This document shows, piece by piece, positions 7,307 to 16,749 of a stretch of DNA of 64,000 nt; the stretch's first letter is position 1; every line of letters begins with the position of its first letter. A program made the position numbers and the translations under genes. The notes under the pieces were generated by a model. The model was not told where the DNA came from. It saw only the letters and a program-made list of their open reading frames with translations, and searched no databases. Source of the stretch: Flavobacterium quisquiliarum (GTDB taxonomy: Bacteria; Bacteroidota; Bacteroidia; Flavobacteriales; Flavobacteriaceae); assembly GCF_019308285.1 (NCBI RefSeq), contig NZ_WWEM01000039.1, forward strand, positions 186,001 to 250,000, given 5' to 3'.

Positions 7307-7825
7307 TTATCCGATTTTTGAAATCTGCACATCCAATTGGAATTTACCTGCAGCTTCGTTTTCATCAATCAAGTCAAAAAGCTCTAAAGCTCTTCTTGCG
7401 TTTTTCTCTTCTTCTCTTTGCTCAGCTACATACCACATCATAAAATCTTCTGTAGCATAGTCATTTTCAGCTCTACATTTTGCGATTACTTTATTGATTG
7501 CTTGAGTAACTGCAATTTCGTTTTGCAAAGCAATTTCAAATACTTCTCTCAAAGAAGCAAATTCTTGCTGCACTTCTGGAATAGATGGCGTAACTGCAAT
7601 CCCTCCCATATCTGTAATATATTTGAAAACTTTTAGAAAATGCTCTCTTTCTTCTTCGGCTTGCTTGTACAAATAAGATGCTGTATTTGCATAACCGTTT
7701 CTATCTAACCATGCAGCCATAGCTAAATATTTGTTAGAAGCATCGCTTTCTAATTTTGCCTGTAAGTTCAATATATTTTCTACACCTTCAACTAATGAAG
7801 TACGTGTTCTTAGTAAATCTTTCAT
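7307..7825 (-). CDS. ftnA: Ferritin
   Basis: This 172-residue four-helix ferritin oxidises Fe(II) and stores Fe(III) in a 24-subunit cytoplasmic shell. The ferroxidase ligands are in place: a helix-A glutamate (LESDASNKYL, Glu26), the helix-B ExxH (EREH, Glu59 and His62), a helix-C glutamate in LQNEIAVTQAI and the helix-D AEQREEEK region. The length is typical of non-heme FtnA-like ferritins, and no heme-binding methionine typical of bacterioferritin is evident. It is monocistronic, with a strong terminator. No Fur-box-like palindrome was identified upstream. Confidence 0.93.
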   Translation of the reverse strand: MKDLLRTRTSLVEGVENILNLQAKLESDASNKYLAMAAWLDRNGYANTASYLYKQAEEEREHFLKVFKYITDMGGIAVTPSIPEVQQEFASLREVFEIALQNEIAVTQAINKVIAKCRAENDYATEDFMMWYVAEQREEEKNARRALELFDLIDENEAAGKFQLDVQISKIG

Positions 7826-7914
7826 AACCTTTAATTTTTATAGGTGTAAAATTACTAAAATTAAAGGAGACAGCCCTAACTGCCTGAAAATTTGGATTTA
7901 ATCTAAGTAAGAAT

Positions 7915-8268
7915 CTAAATAAGCTCCACATTTACCATATTACAAAGCATAGAATGTAAATTAAGGGTAAATTTAGTACCGTTTAGTAAATCTCTTAGTT
8001 GCACGATTTCGCAGATGGTAAGATTTCTGGAAAAATTTCTTTTGGTAGTTTCGATCAGCTGTGCATCTGACTGATCTGATAAATCATAAAGCATATTCAA
8101 AATGTCAACACTATTCACCTTTCTTTGAAAAATCAAAAAATCTTGAATCTTATAACTTGACACAGTATCAACAAAATTGATGATTATACTATTGGTCAAA
8201 TCACATTGATAACTATATCCTTTTTCGGTTTCAAATAATACTTTGGTGGTCAAATCACTAACTAACAT
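7915..8268 (-). CDS. Hypothetical protein, DUF6686-like (about 117 aa)
   Basis: The chosen start (MLVSDLTTKVLFETEKGYSY, at 8268) skips 18 aromatic residues of an upstream extension that look untranslated. The core reads YQCDLTNSIIINF, then SYKIQDFLIFQRKV, a helical middle and LTICEIVQLRDLLNGTKFTL. The layout (short Cys-containing strand, then a DF-x-x-F motif) recalls a small Bacteroidota domain of unknown function, DUF6686. This is a resemblance, not a firm assignment. It is a single gene, divergent from the AIM24 gene. Confidence 0.55.
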   Translation of the reverse strand: MLVSDLTTKVLFETEKGYSYQCDLTNSIIINFVDTVSSYKIQDFLIFQRKVNSVDILNMLYDLSDQSDAQLIETTKRNFSRNLTICEIVQLRDLLNGTKFTLNLHSMLCNMVNVELI

Positions 8269-8447
8269 TCTGATAAAATATGATAACGGTGCAAAAATAT
8301 ATAATTTAAAGTAATTAAACACATAATTAAGACTAATTTAAAATAACAAAAATTGTTAATCTATTTAAAAATAGCCGAAGTACACTAAAAACTGTAACAT
8401 TCTAAGGCGTCTTGAGTCTAATTTTGAAAACAAATAACTAAGAAATT

Positions 8448-9251
8448 ATGCAAGCGCACGAAATAGATTATCAGATTTTTGGAGAAGAAATGCAGTATGT
8501 GGAGATAGAATTAGATCCGCAGGAAATTGTTATTGCCGAAGCTGGCAGTTTTATGATGATGGAAAACAATATCCAGATGGAAACCATTTTTGGAGATGGT
8601 TCTCAACAACAAGGTTCAGGTTTGTTTGGCAAACTTTTAAGCGCCGGAAAAAGAGTACTTACCGGCGAAAGCTTGTTTATGACAGCATTTTTAAACCAAG
8701 GTAATAGTAAAAGTAAAGTTTCATTCGCATCGCCTTATCCCGGAAAAATTCTTCCGATTGATTTAACTGAATTTCAAGGCAAATTTATCTGTCAAAAAAG
8801 TTCATTCTTATGCGCTGCCAAAGGTGTTTCTGTTGGAATAGAATTTTCTCAAAAACTAGGACGTGGTTTATTTGGCGGTGAAGGTTTCATCATGCAGAAA
8901 ATTGAAGGAGACGGAATGGCATTTGTACATTCAGGAGGAACAATGGCAAAAAAAGTATTAGGTCACGGGGAGGTTCTAAAAGTAGATACAGGATGCATTA
9001 TTGGTTTTACCAAAGATGTCGATTATGATATTGAATTTATTGACGGGATCAAGAATTCAATTTTTGGTGGTGAAGGTTTATTTTATGCGACTTTAAAAGG
9101 CCCTGGAACAGTTTACATCCAGTCGTTGCCTTTCTCAAGATTGGCTGACAGAATCATTGCATCGGCACCTAGATCTGGTGGAAACAGTCGTGACGAAGGA
9201 AGTTTGCTTGGCGGATTAGGAAATCTTTTAGATGGCGACAACCGATTTTAG
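8448..9251 (+). CDS. TIGR00266 / AIM24 family protein
   Basis: The 267-residue protein belongs to the TIGR00266 family (AIM24-like beta-roll). Glycine-rich repeats recur through it: EAGSFMMMENNIQMET, GSGLFGKLLSAGKRVLTGES, LGRGLFGGEGFIMQKIEGDG, FVHSGGTMAKKVL and NSIFGGEGLFYATLKGPG. The C-terminus is a glycine-rich tail (GGNSRDEGSLLGGLGNLL). No enzymatic role is established for the family. It has no signal peptide, so it is cytoplasmic. It is monocistronic, with a terminator at 9262-9289. Confidence 0.88.
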   Translation: MQAHEIDYQIFGEEMQYVEIELDPQEIVIAEAGSFMMMENNIQMETIFGDGSQQQGSGLFGKLLSAGKRVLTGESLFMTAFLNQGNSKSKVSFASPYPGKILPIDLTEFQGKFICQKSSFLCAAKGVSVGIEFSQKLGRGLFGGEGFIMQKIEGDGMAFVHSGGTMAKKVLGHGEVLKVDTGCIIGFTKDVDYDIEFIDGIKNSIFGGEGLFYATLKGPGTVYIQSLPFSRLADRIIASAPRSGGNSRDEGSLLGGLGNLLDGDNRF

Positions 9252-9261
9252 TTTATAGAAT

Positions 9262-9289
9262 GGCTTACAGAAATGTGAGCCTTTTTTTT
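9262..9289 (+). terminator. Terminator of the TIGR00266 gene
   Basis: The stem GGCTTACA / TGTGAGCC (one G-U pair) is followed by eight T residues, 10 bp after the stop. Confidence 0.75.
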
Positions 9290-9423
9290 AGCCACGAATT
9301 GCACAAATTATCACTAATTTCTTTGTCTTTTTAATTTCACTAATAAATTACTTTATAAATTTTTCATTGCTTATTTTTTATATGTTGACAATTATTTCAA
9401 TTAGAACGAATCTATATAAAAAA

Positions 9424-9445
9424 GGGCAGTTCTTTCGAACTGCCC
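9424..9445 (-). terminator. Terminator of the susCD transcript
   Basis: The perfect stem GGGCAGTTC / GAACTGCCC closes a TTTC loop. On the minus strand it is followed by a U-tract (the A-tract at 9416-9423). It lies 28 bp beyond the SusD stop. Confidence 0.85.
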
Positions 9446-9472
9446 ATCCCTAACACCTAACCAAAAGTGCAC

Positions 9473-11329
9473 TTAATATCCATTATTCCCAAATTCTTTG
9501 GCATTTGAAATAGCATCCAAAAATGACCTCGGAATTGGTCTAACGATATGTTTACCGTCAACAAAATTTGTCCCAGCAATTGGATTCGTCTGATCTAGAT
9601 AGGTTTTGGTTAACTTTCCTGTACGTTTCAAATCAATCCATCTTGTATGTTCGCCAGATAATTCTCTTGCTCTTTCTTTTAAAATAAAATCAATATTCAT
9701 CTGACCGCTTGACACTAACATTTCATTTTCTCTTGATGTCAAAGCGGCTCTTTTTCTTAAAGTATTTACATAAGTCGAAGCTTTACTTTGATCACTATTT
9801 AAAATAGCGGCTTCCGCTGCAATCAAATACACTTCTCCCAAACGAATTATTGGAATATCTCCTAACCAATATTGATTACTTTGACAGTACAATGCTGCGG
9901 AGAATTTTCGCATTGCGGGAAAAATATTAATCAAATTTGGGTCGTTCGGATACATTGCTGGATCTTTATATTTATTAGTTCCAGGCTCAAAAATATCACT
10001 TGGATCAGCTACCAAAACAGGCATTTTACTTTTAACCACAGGATCGATATTCCAATTTGGAGTAAAAACAGCCAACCCTTCATCATTATTCATGTTAATT
10101 TGTTCCTCTATTCTTTGAGAATAAAAATTAACCGATGGAATTGCCTGTGCTAAAGTATTTTTAATGGTGTAACCTACTACAGAAGGATCTTTTTTGTAAG
10201 CTGTAGCCATTGTCTGTGTAATCGTTTTATTAGCTGCTGCATAAAACTTAAAGGTAAACGTTTCTGCAAAACGAGTATCTGCTGGCGATGGCACTGGCGA
10301 AAAAACTTCTGTCAATAAATATTTACTTGGTCTTAGCATTCGGCTATTCGCTCTTCCGTACAGAATACTGGTTGCTCCAGCTCCCCACTCAGCACCTCTT
10401 GTTGCTAAATCAGGCAAATAATACTGTCTTGTTCTTCCTCTGTTGTAGCCTTCAGGATTAAGTCCGCCTGGATCGATTCCCTGTGTGAACAGGAATTCTG
10501 TGTTTTTCTTGTTATTGTTCCCATCCCACAATTTGCTGAATCCTGATTTAGTATTATCACTTAAATATAAAGCTGTATTGTATTTTGTGGCGTTATTGAT
10601 TAATTCTTCAGCGGTCTCCAAAGCCAATTTAGCATATTCTGAAACATCTCCTAATCTTGTTCGCTGCAGATATACTTTCGCTAATAAACCATACGCTGCT
10701 TTTTTAGCTACTCTTCCTTGTAAAGTCTGTTGAACTGGAAGATGTGCACAGGCAAATTTCAAATCTTCAATAATCAAATCGTAAAACTCTTTCTCAGAGC
10801 TTCGAACCGGTGCATTATCTGCTCCTTCAATAATCGATGATTTTGTTCTTAAAACCACGCCACCAAATTGCTCTACTAATATGAAATTACTAAAAGCTCT
10901 TAGAAAATAAGCTTCGGCTAATTTTGAATTCATTTCCTCTGTAGAAGAATACCCTTTTACATCTTTTGCATAATAAATTGCCGTATTGCAAAGATTGATA
11001 GTTGTGTATGCTGTTCCCCAAATTACTTTTATGTTTCCATCGTCTGGGTTTAATTGACTAGCATATTGTGCATAACCAATTCCGCTAGTACTTACATTTT
11101 CCCAAGAATCTGTTCCAGCTTCTGTAGGCGCTATATAATCTACCTTTCCGTGAAGAAAATAAAGATTCTCGTAGCAGCTGTTAATTAATCCTTCAAATCC
11201 AGGTCTTTCGCTATAGGATTTATCCAAAGAAACAGTGGTAAGATTTTTTTCGTCTAAACTGCATGATTGCAATCCAACCATCAAAGACATTAAGACAATT
11301 ACTGATTTTATATTGATATACTTTTTCAT
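9473..11329 (-). CDS. SusD/RagB family nutrient-binding outer membrane lipoprotein
   Basis: SusD-like proteins sit on the cell surface and feed a substrate into the partner SusC channel. The start at 11329 is chosen because it gives a lipoprotein signal, MKKYINIKSVIVLMSLMVGL then QSC with the lipidated Cys23. The longer frame to 11398 overlaps SusC and would bury this signal. TPR-like helices (AYFLRAFSNFILVEQFGGVV; KKAAYGLLAKVYLQR) and the C-terminal IIRLGEVYLIAAEAAILN and RARELSGEHTRWIDLKR motifs are standard for SusD. It lies 4 bp after SusC in the same transcript. The substrate is not readable, since no glycoside hydrolase is adjacent. Confidence 0.93.
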   Translation of the reverse strand: MKKYINIKSVIVLMSLMVGLQSCSLDEKNLTTVSLDKSYSERPGFEGLINSCYENLYFLHGKVDYIAPTEAGTDSWENVSTSGIGYAQYASQLNPDDGNIKVIWGTAYTTINLCNTAIYYAKDVKGYSSTEEMNSKLAEAYFLRAFSNFILVEQFGGVVLRTKSSIIEGADNAPVRSSEKEFYDLIIEDLKFACAHLPVQQTLQGRVAKKAAYGLLAKVYLQRTRLGDVSEYAKLALETAEELINNATKYNTALYLSDNTKSGFSKLWDGNNNKKNTEFLFTQGIDPGGLNPEGYNRGRTRQYYLPDLATRGAEWGAGATSILYGRANSRMLRPSKYLLTEVFSPVPSPADTRFAETFTFKFYAAANKTITQTMATAYKKDPSVVGYTIKNTLAQAIPSVNFYSQRIEEQINMNNDEGLAVFTPNWNIDPVVKSKMPVLVADPSDIFEPGTNKYKDPAMYPNDPNLINIFPAMRKFSAALYCQSNQYWLGDIPIIRLGEVYLIAAEAAILNSDQSKASTYVNTLRKRAALTSRENEMLVSSGQMNIDFILKERARELSGEHTRWIDLKRTGKLTKTYLDQTNPIAGTNFVDGKHIVRPIPRSFLDAISNAKEFGNNGY

Positions 11330-11333
11330 ACTA

Positions 11334-14300
11334 TTATAATGATAAATTAAGACCAAAAACAACTTGTTTAAATAATGGGAACGAATCTGACCCTCCACTT
11401 TCTGGATCTACATTTTTCAACAAATGGCTTCGGCTAAAAACAAAAGGATTGTAAGACGTTGCATAAAGTCTCAGCGAACTTATTCCTGTTCTTTTAAGGA
11501 AATCTTCTGGCATCGAATATCCCAAAGTAATATTTTTGATTTTGATGTAAGAAGCATCCACCAACTCTAATGAAGATTGAAACTGCGTATTAAAACTACC
11601 GCCCGGTCTAGGAAAATCGTTTGTCGGATTGTCTTGTGTCCAATAACTATACGTTTCTGGTTGTGCTTCTTTGTTCCAATATCCTAAAACCTGAGCACGC
11701 ATCATACCGCCATATCTTCCGTTTACAAATACCGTACAATCAAAATTCTTGTATTTGAATGTGTTTTGAAAACCAAAGAAATAATCTGGAACATTGTTTC
11801 CTACGATCATTCTGTCTTTTGTAGAATAAACGTGTACACCATTATCCGATACTCCATTAGCATCAACTTGTGGAACTGTTTGCAATTTTATATCTCCCGG
11901 TTTAGCACCATACAAAGCAGCCTCAGTTTCTTGACCCAATTGCCAGATTCCTATTTTTTTATAATCATAAAATACGCCTCCTGCAGCTGGAGTCTGTCCA
12001 ATGAAAAGACCTTCTGAAATTAATTCGGCAACCGTTAAATTTCCTAAATCAATGTTCGTCAACTTTTCTGTAGCGTGCGTGTAAGTAAAAGATGTATTCC
12101 ATTTGAAGTTTTCGGTATCAATATTTCTAGTATTGATAGAAAGTTCAAAACCTCTATTTTGAGAACTAGCAATATTAGAAGTCTTTTTATAAGGTGTTTT
12201 AGCATCATAACCACCTGAACTGGTTGGCAGACGACGATCCCATAAAATACCATCTGTATTGGTCCAATAATATTCTGCTACAAGATCGACTCTGTTATGC
12301 AATACCGAAACATCCAAACCTAAGTTTGTATTTGTTGAACGTTCCCAAGTTAAATCTGGATTCGAAATATGCTCTGTAGGCACATACATTGGTAAAGCTG
12401 TACTGCCTCCAAGAGAAAGACTGCTTGTTTTAGTTGCTGTTCTGGTTAAACTAGAATATGGATCAATATTTGCCGATCCTGAAACACCATAACCTAATCT
12501 TAGTTTTAAATTATTCAACCAAGAACTCGTTCCTTGCATAAAGCTTTCATCGCTGATACGCCAAGCCAAAGATGCAGATGGGAAAGACGACCATTTGTTT
12601 CCGTCTGCTAATTGAGAAACACCATCCCAACGATTAGTTAATTGAAATAAGTATCTTCCTTTAAAACTATAATTAAAACGACCAGCAAATGACATTCTAT
12701 TAGACTGACTGTAAGCATTCATTCGTGTAGTTAGGTTTTTTACCGATCCCATATTATAAAACTGAAAATCGTCGTAGTCTATTCCGTTACCACCTAAATA
12801 AGCCCCTTCCGATCTGCTGTCTGCCCAAGAAGTGATTCCTGTCAAGCCAAAATCATGATCTTTACCCAATTTAAAATTATAGTTCAAAATATTTTCCCAG
12901 ATATAACTATAAGCCAGCTCGTTATTATAAGTTGCTTCGCTTGCCGTTCTACCTTCCGTTAGCAGATTGTATGAATTTTTATTTTGAAAAGTCCCTGCTC
13001 TGCTTCCTGAAAATCGAGTCCCTAAATTAGATCTTAATTTCAAATTTTTAGCAAATTCAAACTCCATATAAGGATTAAACTGTACGTTATAACTCAACGA
13101 TTCATTAGCAAAAGCCCCAGGGTAATTATTGGCCAAAATACTAATATTGTTAGGATCTCCTTCTATTGGATAAAGATTCACAATACCATTTTCATCAAAT
13201 GGAACACCTAATGGGTAAACGCTGTAAGCCTTATTAATTCTACTATTTGTACTGCTATTTTTACGATAGTTTAAAATCAGTTGGAAACCCGTTTTAAATT
13301 TATCGCTAAATTTAAGATCAACTCCTCCTCTGGAATTAAAACTGTTTACTTTATCATTTTGATAGATTCCTTCTTCTCCAACATATCCTAAAGAAAAATA
13401 TCCCTGAACTTTTTCAGAACCCCCTCTCATAAAAAGATTATGATTTTGCTGTGTCCCTACCTGTAAAGTTTCATCTATCCAATTTACATATTGTCCTTTT
13501 TCAATCGCTGCTATTGCTGAAGCATTTAATCCTAGATCTGTTAAACTAGTAGCTTGGTAACCATTGTCTAAGTAAAATCGGTCGCGTTTGTAACTCAACC
13601 ATTTGTCTCCTGTAAGTGGAGCAGGAAAAGAAGAGAAACCATTTAATCCGAAATAGCTGTTAAAGTCAATTTGTGTTTTTCCAGCTTTTGCTTTTTTAGT
13701 AGTCACAATAATAACTCCATTAGCTCCCGAAGAGCCATATATTGCAGTAGAGGAAGCATCTTTTAAAACATCGATAGATTCAATATCATTAGGATTTAAA
13801 TTGTTGATACTTGAAGGAATTCCGTCAACAATGTACAATGGATCTTGGCTCGCTGTCAAAGATCTGTTTCCTCTCAATAAAACTTTTGGAGAAGATCCTG
13901 CTTTTCCTGATCCACGTTGAATATCCAAACCAGAAACTCTCCCTTGAAGTGCTTCCATTGGACTCAAAACTGGACTCAAAACAATATCAGATGATTTCAC
14001 TGTTGCTACAGCTCCTGTCAAATCTTTTTTCTTTACTGCGCCATAACCTACGATTACAACTTCATTTAGTGCCGAATTTTGCTCGTTTAAAATCACACTC
14101 AAAGATTTACTTTGACCGACTGTTACTTCTTTATTCTCAAATCCGATAAAAGAAAAAACTAAAACACTGTTTGGGCCGCTTACGCGAATGCTAAACTTCC
14201 CGTCTAAATCGGTTGACACTCCATTTTTAGTTCCTTTTTCATTAACATTCGCTCCTGGAACAGGCATATTTCTCGAGTCGGTTACAACTCCTGTAATTTC

Positions 14301-14720
14301 AATGCCTTGTTCAACTATAGTATTCAGCACTATACTTTTTTCCGGTAGATTTAAATTCTTTTTTTTCTTTACCAATATAATCTGGCGATCGGCTACACTA
14401 TAAGAAATGTCAGTATCTTTAAATACTTCTTCTAATATCGCATCGATTTTCTGCTTCTTAACATTAAGGGTAATCTTTCTGTTCAAGTCAATTATACTGC
14501 TTTCAAAAAGAAATCTGTATTCTGAAACAGACTCGATTTTATTAAACAGCTTCTCAACTGAAGTATTTTTTACATCTAACGTCAGCTTTGTATTTTGTGA
14601 ATAGACGCTCGCTTGAATTCTCATCAACGAAAGCATCAGTAATAGTGTGGTTAGTTTCATTCTTAGGCTGATTACAGGCAAATAAGGACTGAGCCAATTC
14701 CTTTTAATTATTTTTTTCAT
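11334..14720 (-). CDS. SusC/RagA TonB-dependent outer membrane receptor with N-terminal STN domain
   Basis: This is an outer-membrane active-transport channel powered by TonB. The order is a signal peptide (about residues 17-42, ending VYSQ), an STN signalling domain (about 45-120: LDVKNTSVEKLFNKIES, KKQKIDAILEEVF), a carboxypeptidase-regulatory-like domain (about 140-215: ITGVVTDSRNMPVPGANV, LDGKFSIRV), a TonB plug (VVIVGYGAVKKKDLTGAV, PLYIVDGIPSS, DIESIDVLKDASSTAIYG) and a 22-strand barrel with a C-terminal aromatic end. The STN domain marks it as a transducer that contacts the FecR anti-sigma encoded upstream. It is normal length (1128). Confidence 0.95.
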   Translation of the reverse strand: MKKIIKRNWLSPYLPVISLRMKLTTLLLMLSLMRIQASVYSQNTKLTLDVKNTSVEKLFNKIESVSEYRFLFESSIIDLNRKITLNVKKQKIDAILEEVFKDTDISYSVADRQIILVKKKKNLNLPEKSIVLNTIVEQGIEITGVVTDSRNMPVPGANVNEKGTKNGVSTDLDGKFSIRVSGPNSVLVFSFIGFENKEVTVGQSKSLSVILNEQNSALNEVVIVGYGAVKKKDLTGAVATVKSSDIVLSPVLSPMEALQGRVSGLDIQRGSGKAGSSPKVLLRGNRSLTASQDPLYIVDGIPSSINNLNPNDIESIDVLKDASSTAIYGSSGANGVIIVTTKKAKAGKTQIDFNSYFGLNGFSSFPAPLTGDKWLSYKRDRFYLDNGYQATSLTDLGLNASAIAAIEKGQYVNWIDETLQVGTQQNHNLFMRGGSEKVQGYFSLGYVGEEGIYQNDKVNSFNSRGGVDLKFSDKFKTGFQLILNYRKNSSTNSRINKAYSVYPLGVPFDENGIVNLYPIEGDPNNISILANNYPGAFANESLSYNVQFNPYMEFEFAKNLKLRSNLGTRFSGSRAGTFQNKNSYNLLTEGRTASEATYNNELAYSYIWENILNYNFKLGKDHDFGLTGITSWADSRSEGAYLGGNGIDYDDFQFYNMGSVKNLTTRMNAYSQSNRMSFAGRFNYSFKGRYLFQLTNRWDGVSQLADGNKWSSFPSASLAWRISDESFMQGTSSWLNNLKLRLGYGVSGSANIDPYSSLTRTATKTSSLSLGGSTALPMYVPTEHISNPDLTWERSTNTNLGLDVSVLHNRVDLVAEYYWTNTDGILWDRRLPTSSGGYDAKTPYKKTSNIASSQNRGFELSINTRNIDTENFKWNTSFTYTHATEKLTNIDLGNLTVAELISEGLFIGQTPAAGGVFYDYKKIGIWQLGQETEAALYGAKPGDIKLQTVPQVDANGVSDNGVHVYSTKDRMIVGNNVPDYFFGFQNTFKYKNFDCTVFVNGRYGGMMRAQVLGYWNKEAQPETYSYWTQDNPTNDFPRPGGSFNTQFQSSLELVDASYIKIKNITLGYSMPEDFLKRTGISSLRLYATSYNPFVFSRSHLLKNVDPESGGSDSFPLFKQVVFGLNLSL

Positions 14721-14777
14721 AATTTTGGATTGATTTTAAATGATTTAATCTCGATACATCGTTTGAAATACATTACT

Positions 14778-14810
14778 AAATCGGAAAATACTGGTACTAT
14801 TTTCCGATTT
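14778..14810. terminator. Hairpin between fecR and susC
   Basis: The perfect 13-bp stem AAATCGGAAAATA / TATTTTCCGATTT has a 7-base loop. It lies in the 161-bp spacer between the FecR stop and the SusC start. On the minus strand it has no long U-tract, so it may be a weak terminator, an attenuator or a 5'-UTR stabiliser that sets regulator and transporter levels apart. Confidence 0.6.
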
Positions 14811-14881
14811 TACTTCTTATCTTTCTTTAAAAAAATTACATCCTCTTCATAAATTTTGGTTTTTGGTTGGTTAGTAAATAG

Positions 14882-16015
14882 TTAGTTTATTTTTATCAGT
14901 TCCCCTTCTTTTCTATAAGTGAACCCCATTATTTTACTCATCGTTTCTAATACCTTATCTATACTTTCAATATTTTTATTGAAACTGGCATTAAATTTTT
15001 TATCTAAAATATCTTCTCTTTTATTTTCAATCTTTACATTGTAAGTTCGCTCAAGTTTGATCACAATATCTTTAAATGCTGTTTTTCTAAAGACGATTTC
15101 TCCATTTATCCATTCCGTGTAAAAACGCGTATCTACTTTATCAATATCGATTTCGTTTTTTTCATTATTCCAAGATCCTTTTTCACCTGGTTCCAGTATT
15201 GCTTTTTTATTCGTTTTATCAGATAAACTAACTGAACCTTCTACTAGAACTGTATTAATATCTGTATCTTCCTTGTAAGAACTCACGTTAAATTTTGTTC
15301 CCAAAACCTTTACATCAACACCTCTTGTTTTTACAATAAATGGATGTGCTTTATCTTTTGCCACATCAAAAAAAGCTTCTCCTTCTAAAACAACTTCCCG
15401 ATTTTGTCCTTTAATAAACTGAACCGGATATTTCAAAGAAGAACCTGCATTCATATTTACCGATGTTCCATCTGACAGTTTTATTTTAAAAGTTTTACCA
15501 TAAGGAATTTTAATTTCATTGTAAACCAATTTGTTTATCAATTTATCCGAACGATAATTAATTTCATTCTCTTTCTGTGAAGCTACTACTTCTCCGTTTT
15601 TCTTAATTATTTGCTGTTCTCCGTTAGGATTTAAAACCTGAATATCTCCATTCTCCAAAACCAACTGAATGGCATCTGAAGGAATGTCTGGCCTGGATTG
15701 TTTACCAGTTTTATATTGAAAAAGATAAACCAGACCTAAAAGACAAACAAAGATTGCCGCGTATTGAAAAATTTTTCTCCAGTTCATTACAACTGTCTTT
15801 TCATTTACATTTAATTTTTCTTCCAGTTCTTCCCAGTTTTTATCAGTATCTATCAATTCTGCATACGATAATGCTTCTTCCAGCAAACCATTACTTTGAA
15901 GGTTTTTTATTAAATCCTGTTCTTCCGGAGATAAAGATGCTATTGTAGTAGCATCAACATTTCCTTTGGACTTTATTTCCCTTAGGACGTTAATCAATTT
16001 TGAATTTGGAGTCAT
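14882..16015 (-). CDS. FecR family anti-sigma factor
   Basis: The 377-residue inner-membrane regulator holds or activates the ECF sigma factor until SusC signals substrate. Residues 1-85 are the cytoplasmic anti-sigma part (a helical N-terminus with LSPEEQDLIKNL). One transmembrane helix follows at about 84-100 (IFQYAAIFVCLLGLVYLF). The periplasmic FecR domain spans about 165-280 (KIPYGKTFKIKLSDGTSVNM, EVVLEGEAFFDVAKD, HPFIVKTRGVDVKVLGTKFN). A DUF4974-type C-terminal domain (FRKTAFKDIVIKLERTYNV) follows. It is divergent from the sigma gene and upstream of susC, the classic arrangement. Confidence 0.95.
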   Translation of the reverse strand: MTPNSKLINVLREIKSKGNVDATTIASLSPEEQDLIKNLQSNGLLEEALSYAELIDTDKNWEELEEKLNVNEKTVVMNWRKIFQYAAIFVCLLGLVYLFQYKTGKQSRPDIPSDAIQLVLENGDIQVLNPNGEQQIIKKNGEVVASQKENEINYRSDKLINKLVYNEIKIPYGKTFKIKLSDGTSVNMNAGSSLKYPVQFIKGQNREVVLEGEAFFDVAKDKAHPFIVKTRGVDVKVLGTKFNVSSYKEDTDINTVLVEGSVSLSDKTNKKAILEPGEKGSWNNEKNEIDIDKVDTRFYTEWINGEIVFRKTAFKDIVIKLERTYNVKIENKREDILDKKFNASFNKNIESIDKVLETMSKIMGFTYRKEGELIKIN

Positions 16016-16100
16016 TTGTTTTTTAAATAGTGTTTCTTACATGTTCTAAAAAAATATTTTTAGGGTGACAACAAATCAATATTTTTTGATTTTTTTTACA

Positions 16101-16158
16101 CATTACAAAAAAAAACTAACTTTTTATTTTACATTTGACACATTGTAATCCATTACAA
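16101..16158. promoter_or_regulatory. Candidate operator: ATTACAA repeats between fecR and sigma genes
   Basis: A compact palindrome, TTGTAAT-CC-ATTACAA, occupies 16143-16158. A further CATTACAAA word lies at 16101-16109, in the same orientation as the right arm (16151-16159). The spacing and position between divergent regulator genes suggest a protein-binding site or overlapping promoters. No particular regulator can be named. Confidence 0.45.
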
Positions 16159-16179
16159 ACAAATAAATGACATTTGGAG

Positions 16180-16722
16180 ATGCTGAATTATAAAGATTTT
16201 AAAGTATTTGAAGCCTTATACAAAGAACACTTTGTCTTTTTTTCGTTGGTTTCGTTTAACATTGTGAAGGATAAAGATGCCGCAAAAGACATTGTTCAGG
16301 ATTTTTTTACCTACCTCTGGGAAAAAGAAGAAGCACTAAATTTCACCATTTCATTTAAAGCATACGGAACAAAAGCAATAAAAAATTTGAGTCTTCAGTA
16401 TTTAGAAAAACATAAAACAATTAGCCTGCAAAAAACCAAAATAGTCACTCCAAAATCTGAAGAACAAACTGCTTTTGAAAATATAGAAGAAAATAAAAAA
16501 CCAAAAATTCAAACCTTAATCGAAAAAATCCCTCAGTCCAGAAGAGAAATTTTTATATCGCATGTTGTCGAAGGATTAAGTTATGCTGAAATTGCAGAAG
16601 ACCATAACATCTCCATAAACACTGTTAAAACACAAATGAAAAGAGCATACGCTTCTTTAAGAGAATCCCAAAACATCTCTCAGTTAAAATTCGTCTTGTA
16701 TTTCATGTGGCTAATAAAATAG
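16180..16722 (+). CDS. ECF RNA polymerase sigma factor (FecI-like, Bacteroidota type)
   Basis: The ~180-residue sigma-70 family protein has region 2 at about residues 8-75 (FEALYKEHFVFF, KDKDAAKDIVQDFFTYLWEK) and region 4 at about 110-165 (IPQSRREIFISHVVEGLSYA, HNISINTVKTQMKRAYASL), which is the HTH that reads the -35 element. The start at the ATG (16180, MLNYKDF) is preferred over the TTG two codons upstream. It is divergent from fecR and presumably drives the susCD transcript when released. The weakly hydrophobic C-terminus (FVLYFMWLIK) is common in this subfamily. Confidence 0.92.
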   Translation: MLNYKDFKVFEALYKEHFVFFSLVSFNIVKDKDAAKDIVQDFFTYLWEKEEALNFTISFKAYGTKAIKNLSLQYLEKHKTISLQKTKIVTPKSEEQTAFENIEENKKPKIQTLIEKIPQSRREIFISHVVEGLSYAEIAEDHNISINTVKTQMKRAYASLRESQNISQLKFVLYFMWLIK

Positions 16723-16749
16723 CGTATTTTTGTTATCAAAATTTACGTT

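Noticed and set aside
7084..7368. Minus-strand 94-codon frame overlapping the end of the ferritin gene
   Set aside because: It is the wrong frame of ferritin for part of its length and otherwise reads through the repeats and the ferritin terminator.
13811..14149. Plus-strand 112-codon frame inside susC
   Set aside because: It is antisense to conserved plug sequence of susC, so it is a shadow of a real gene.
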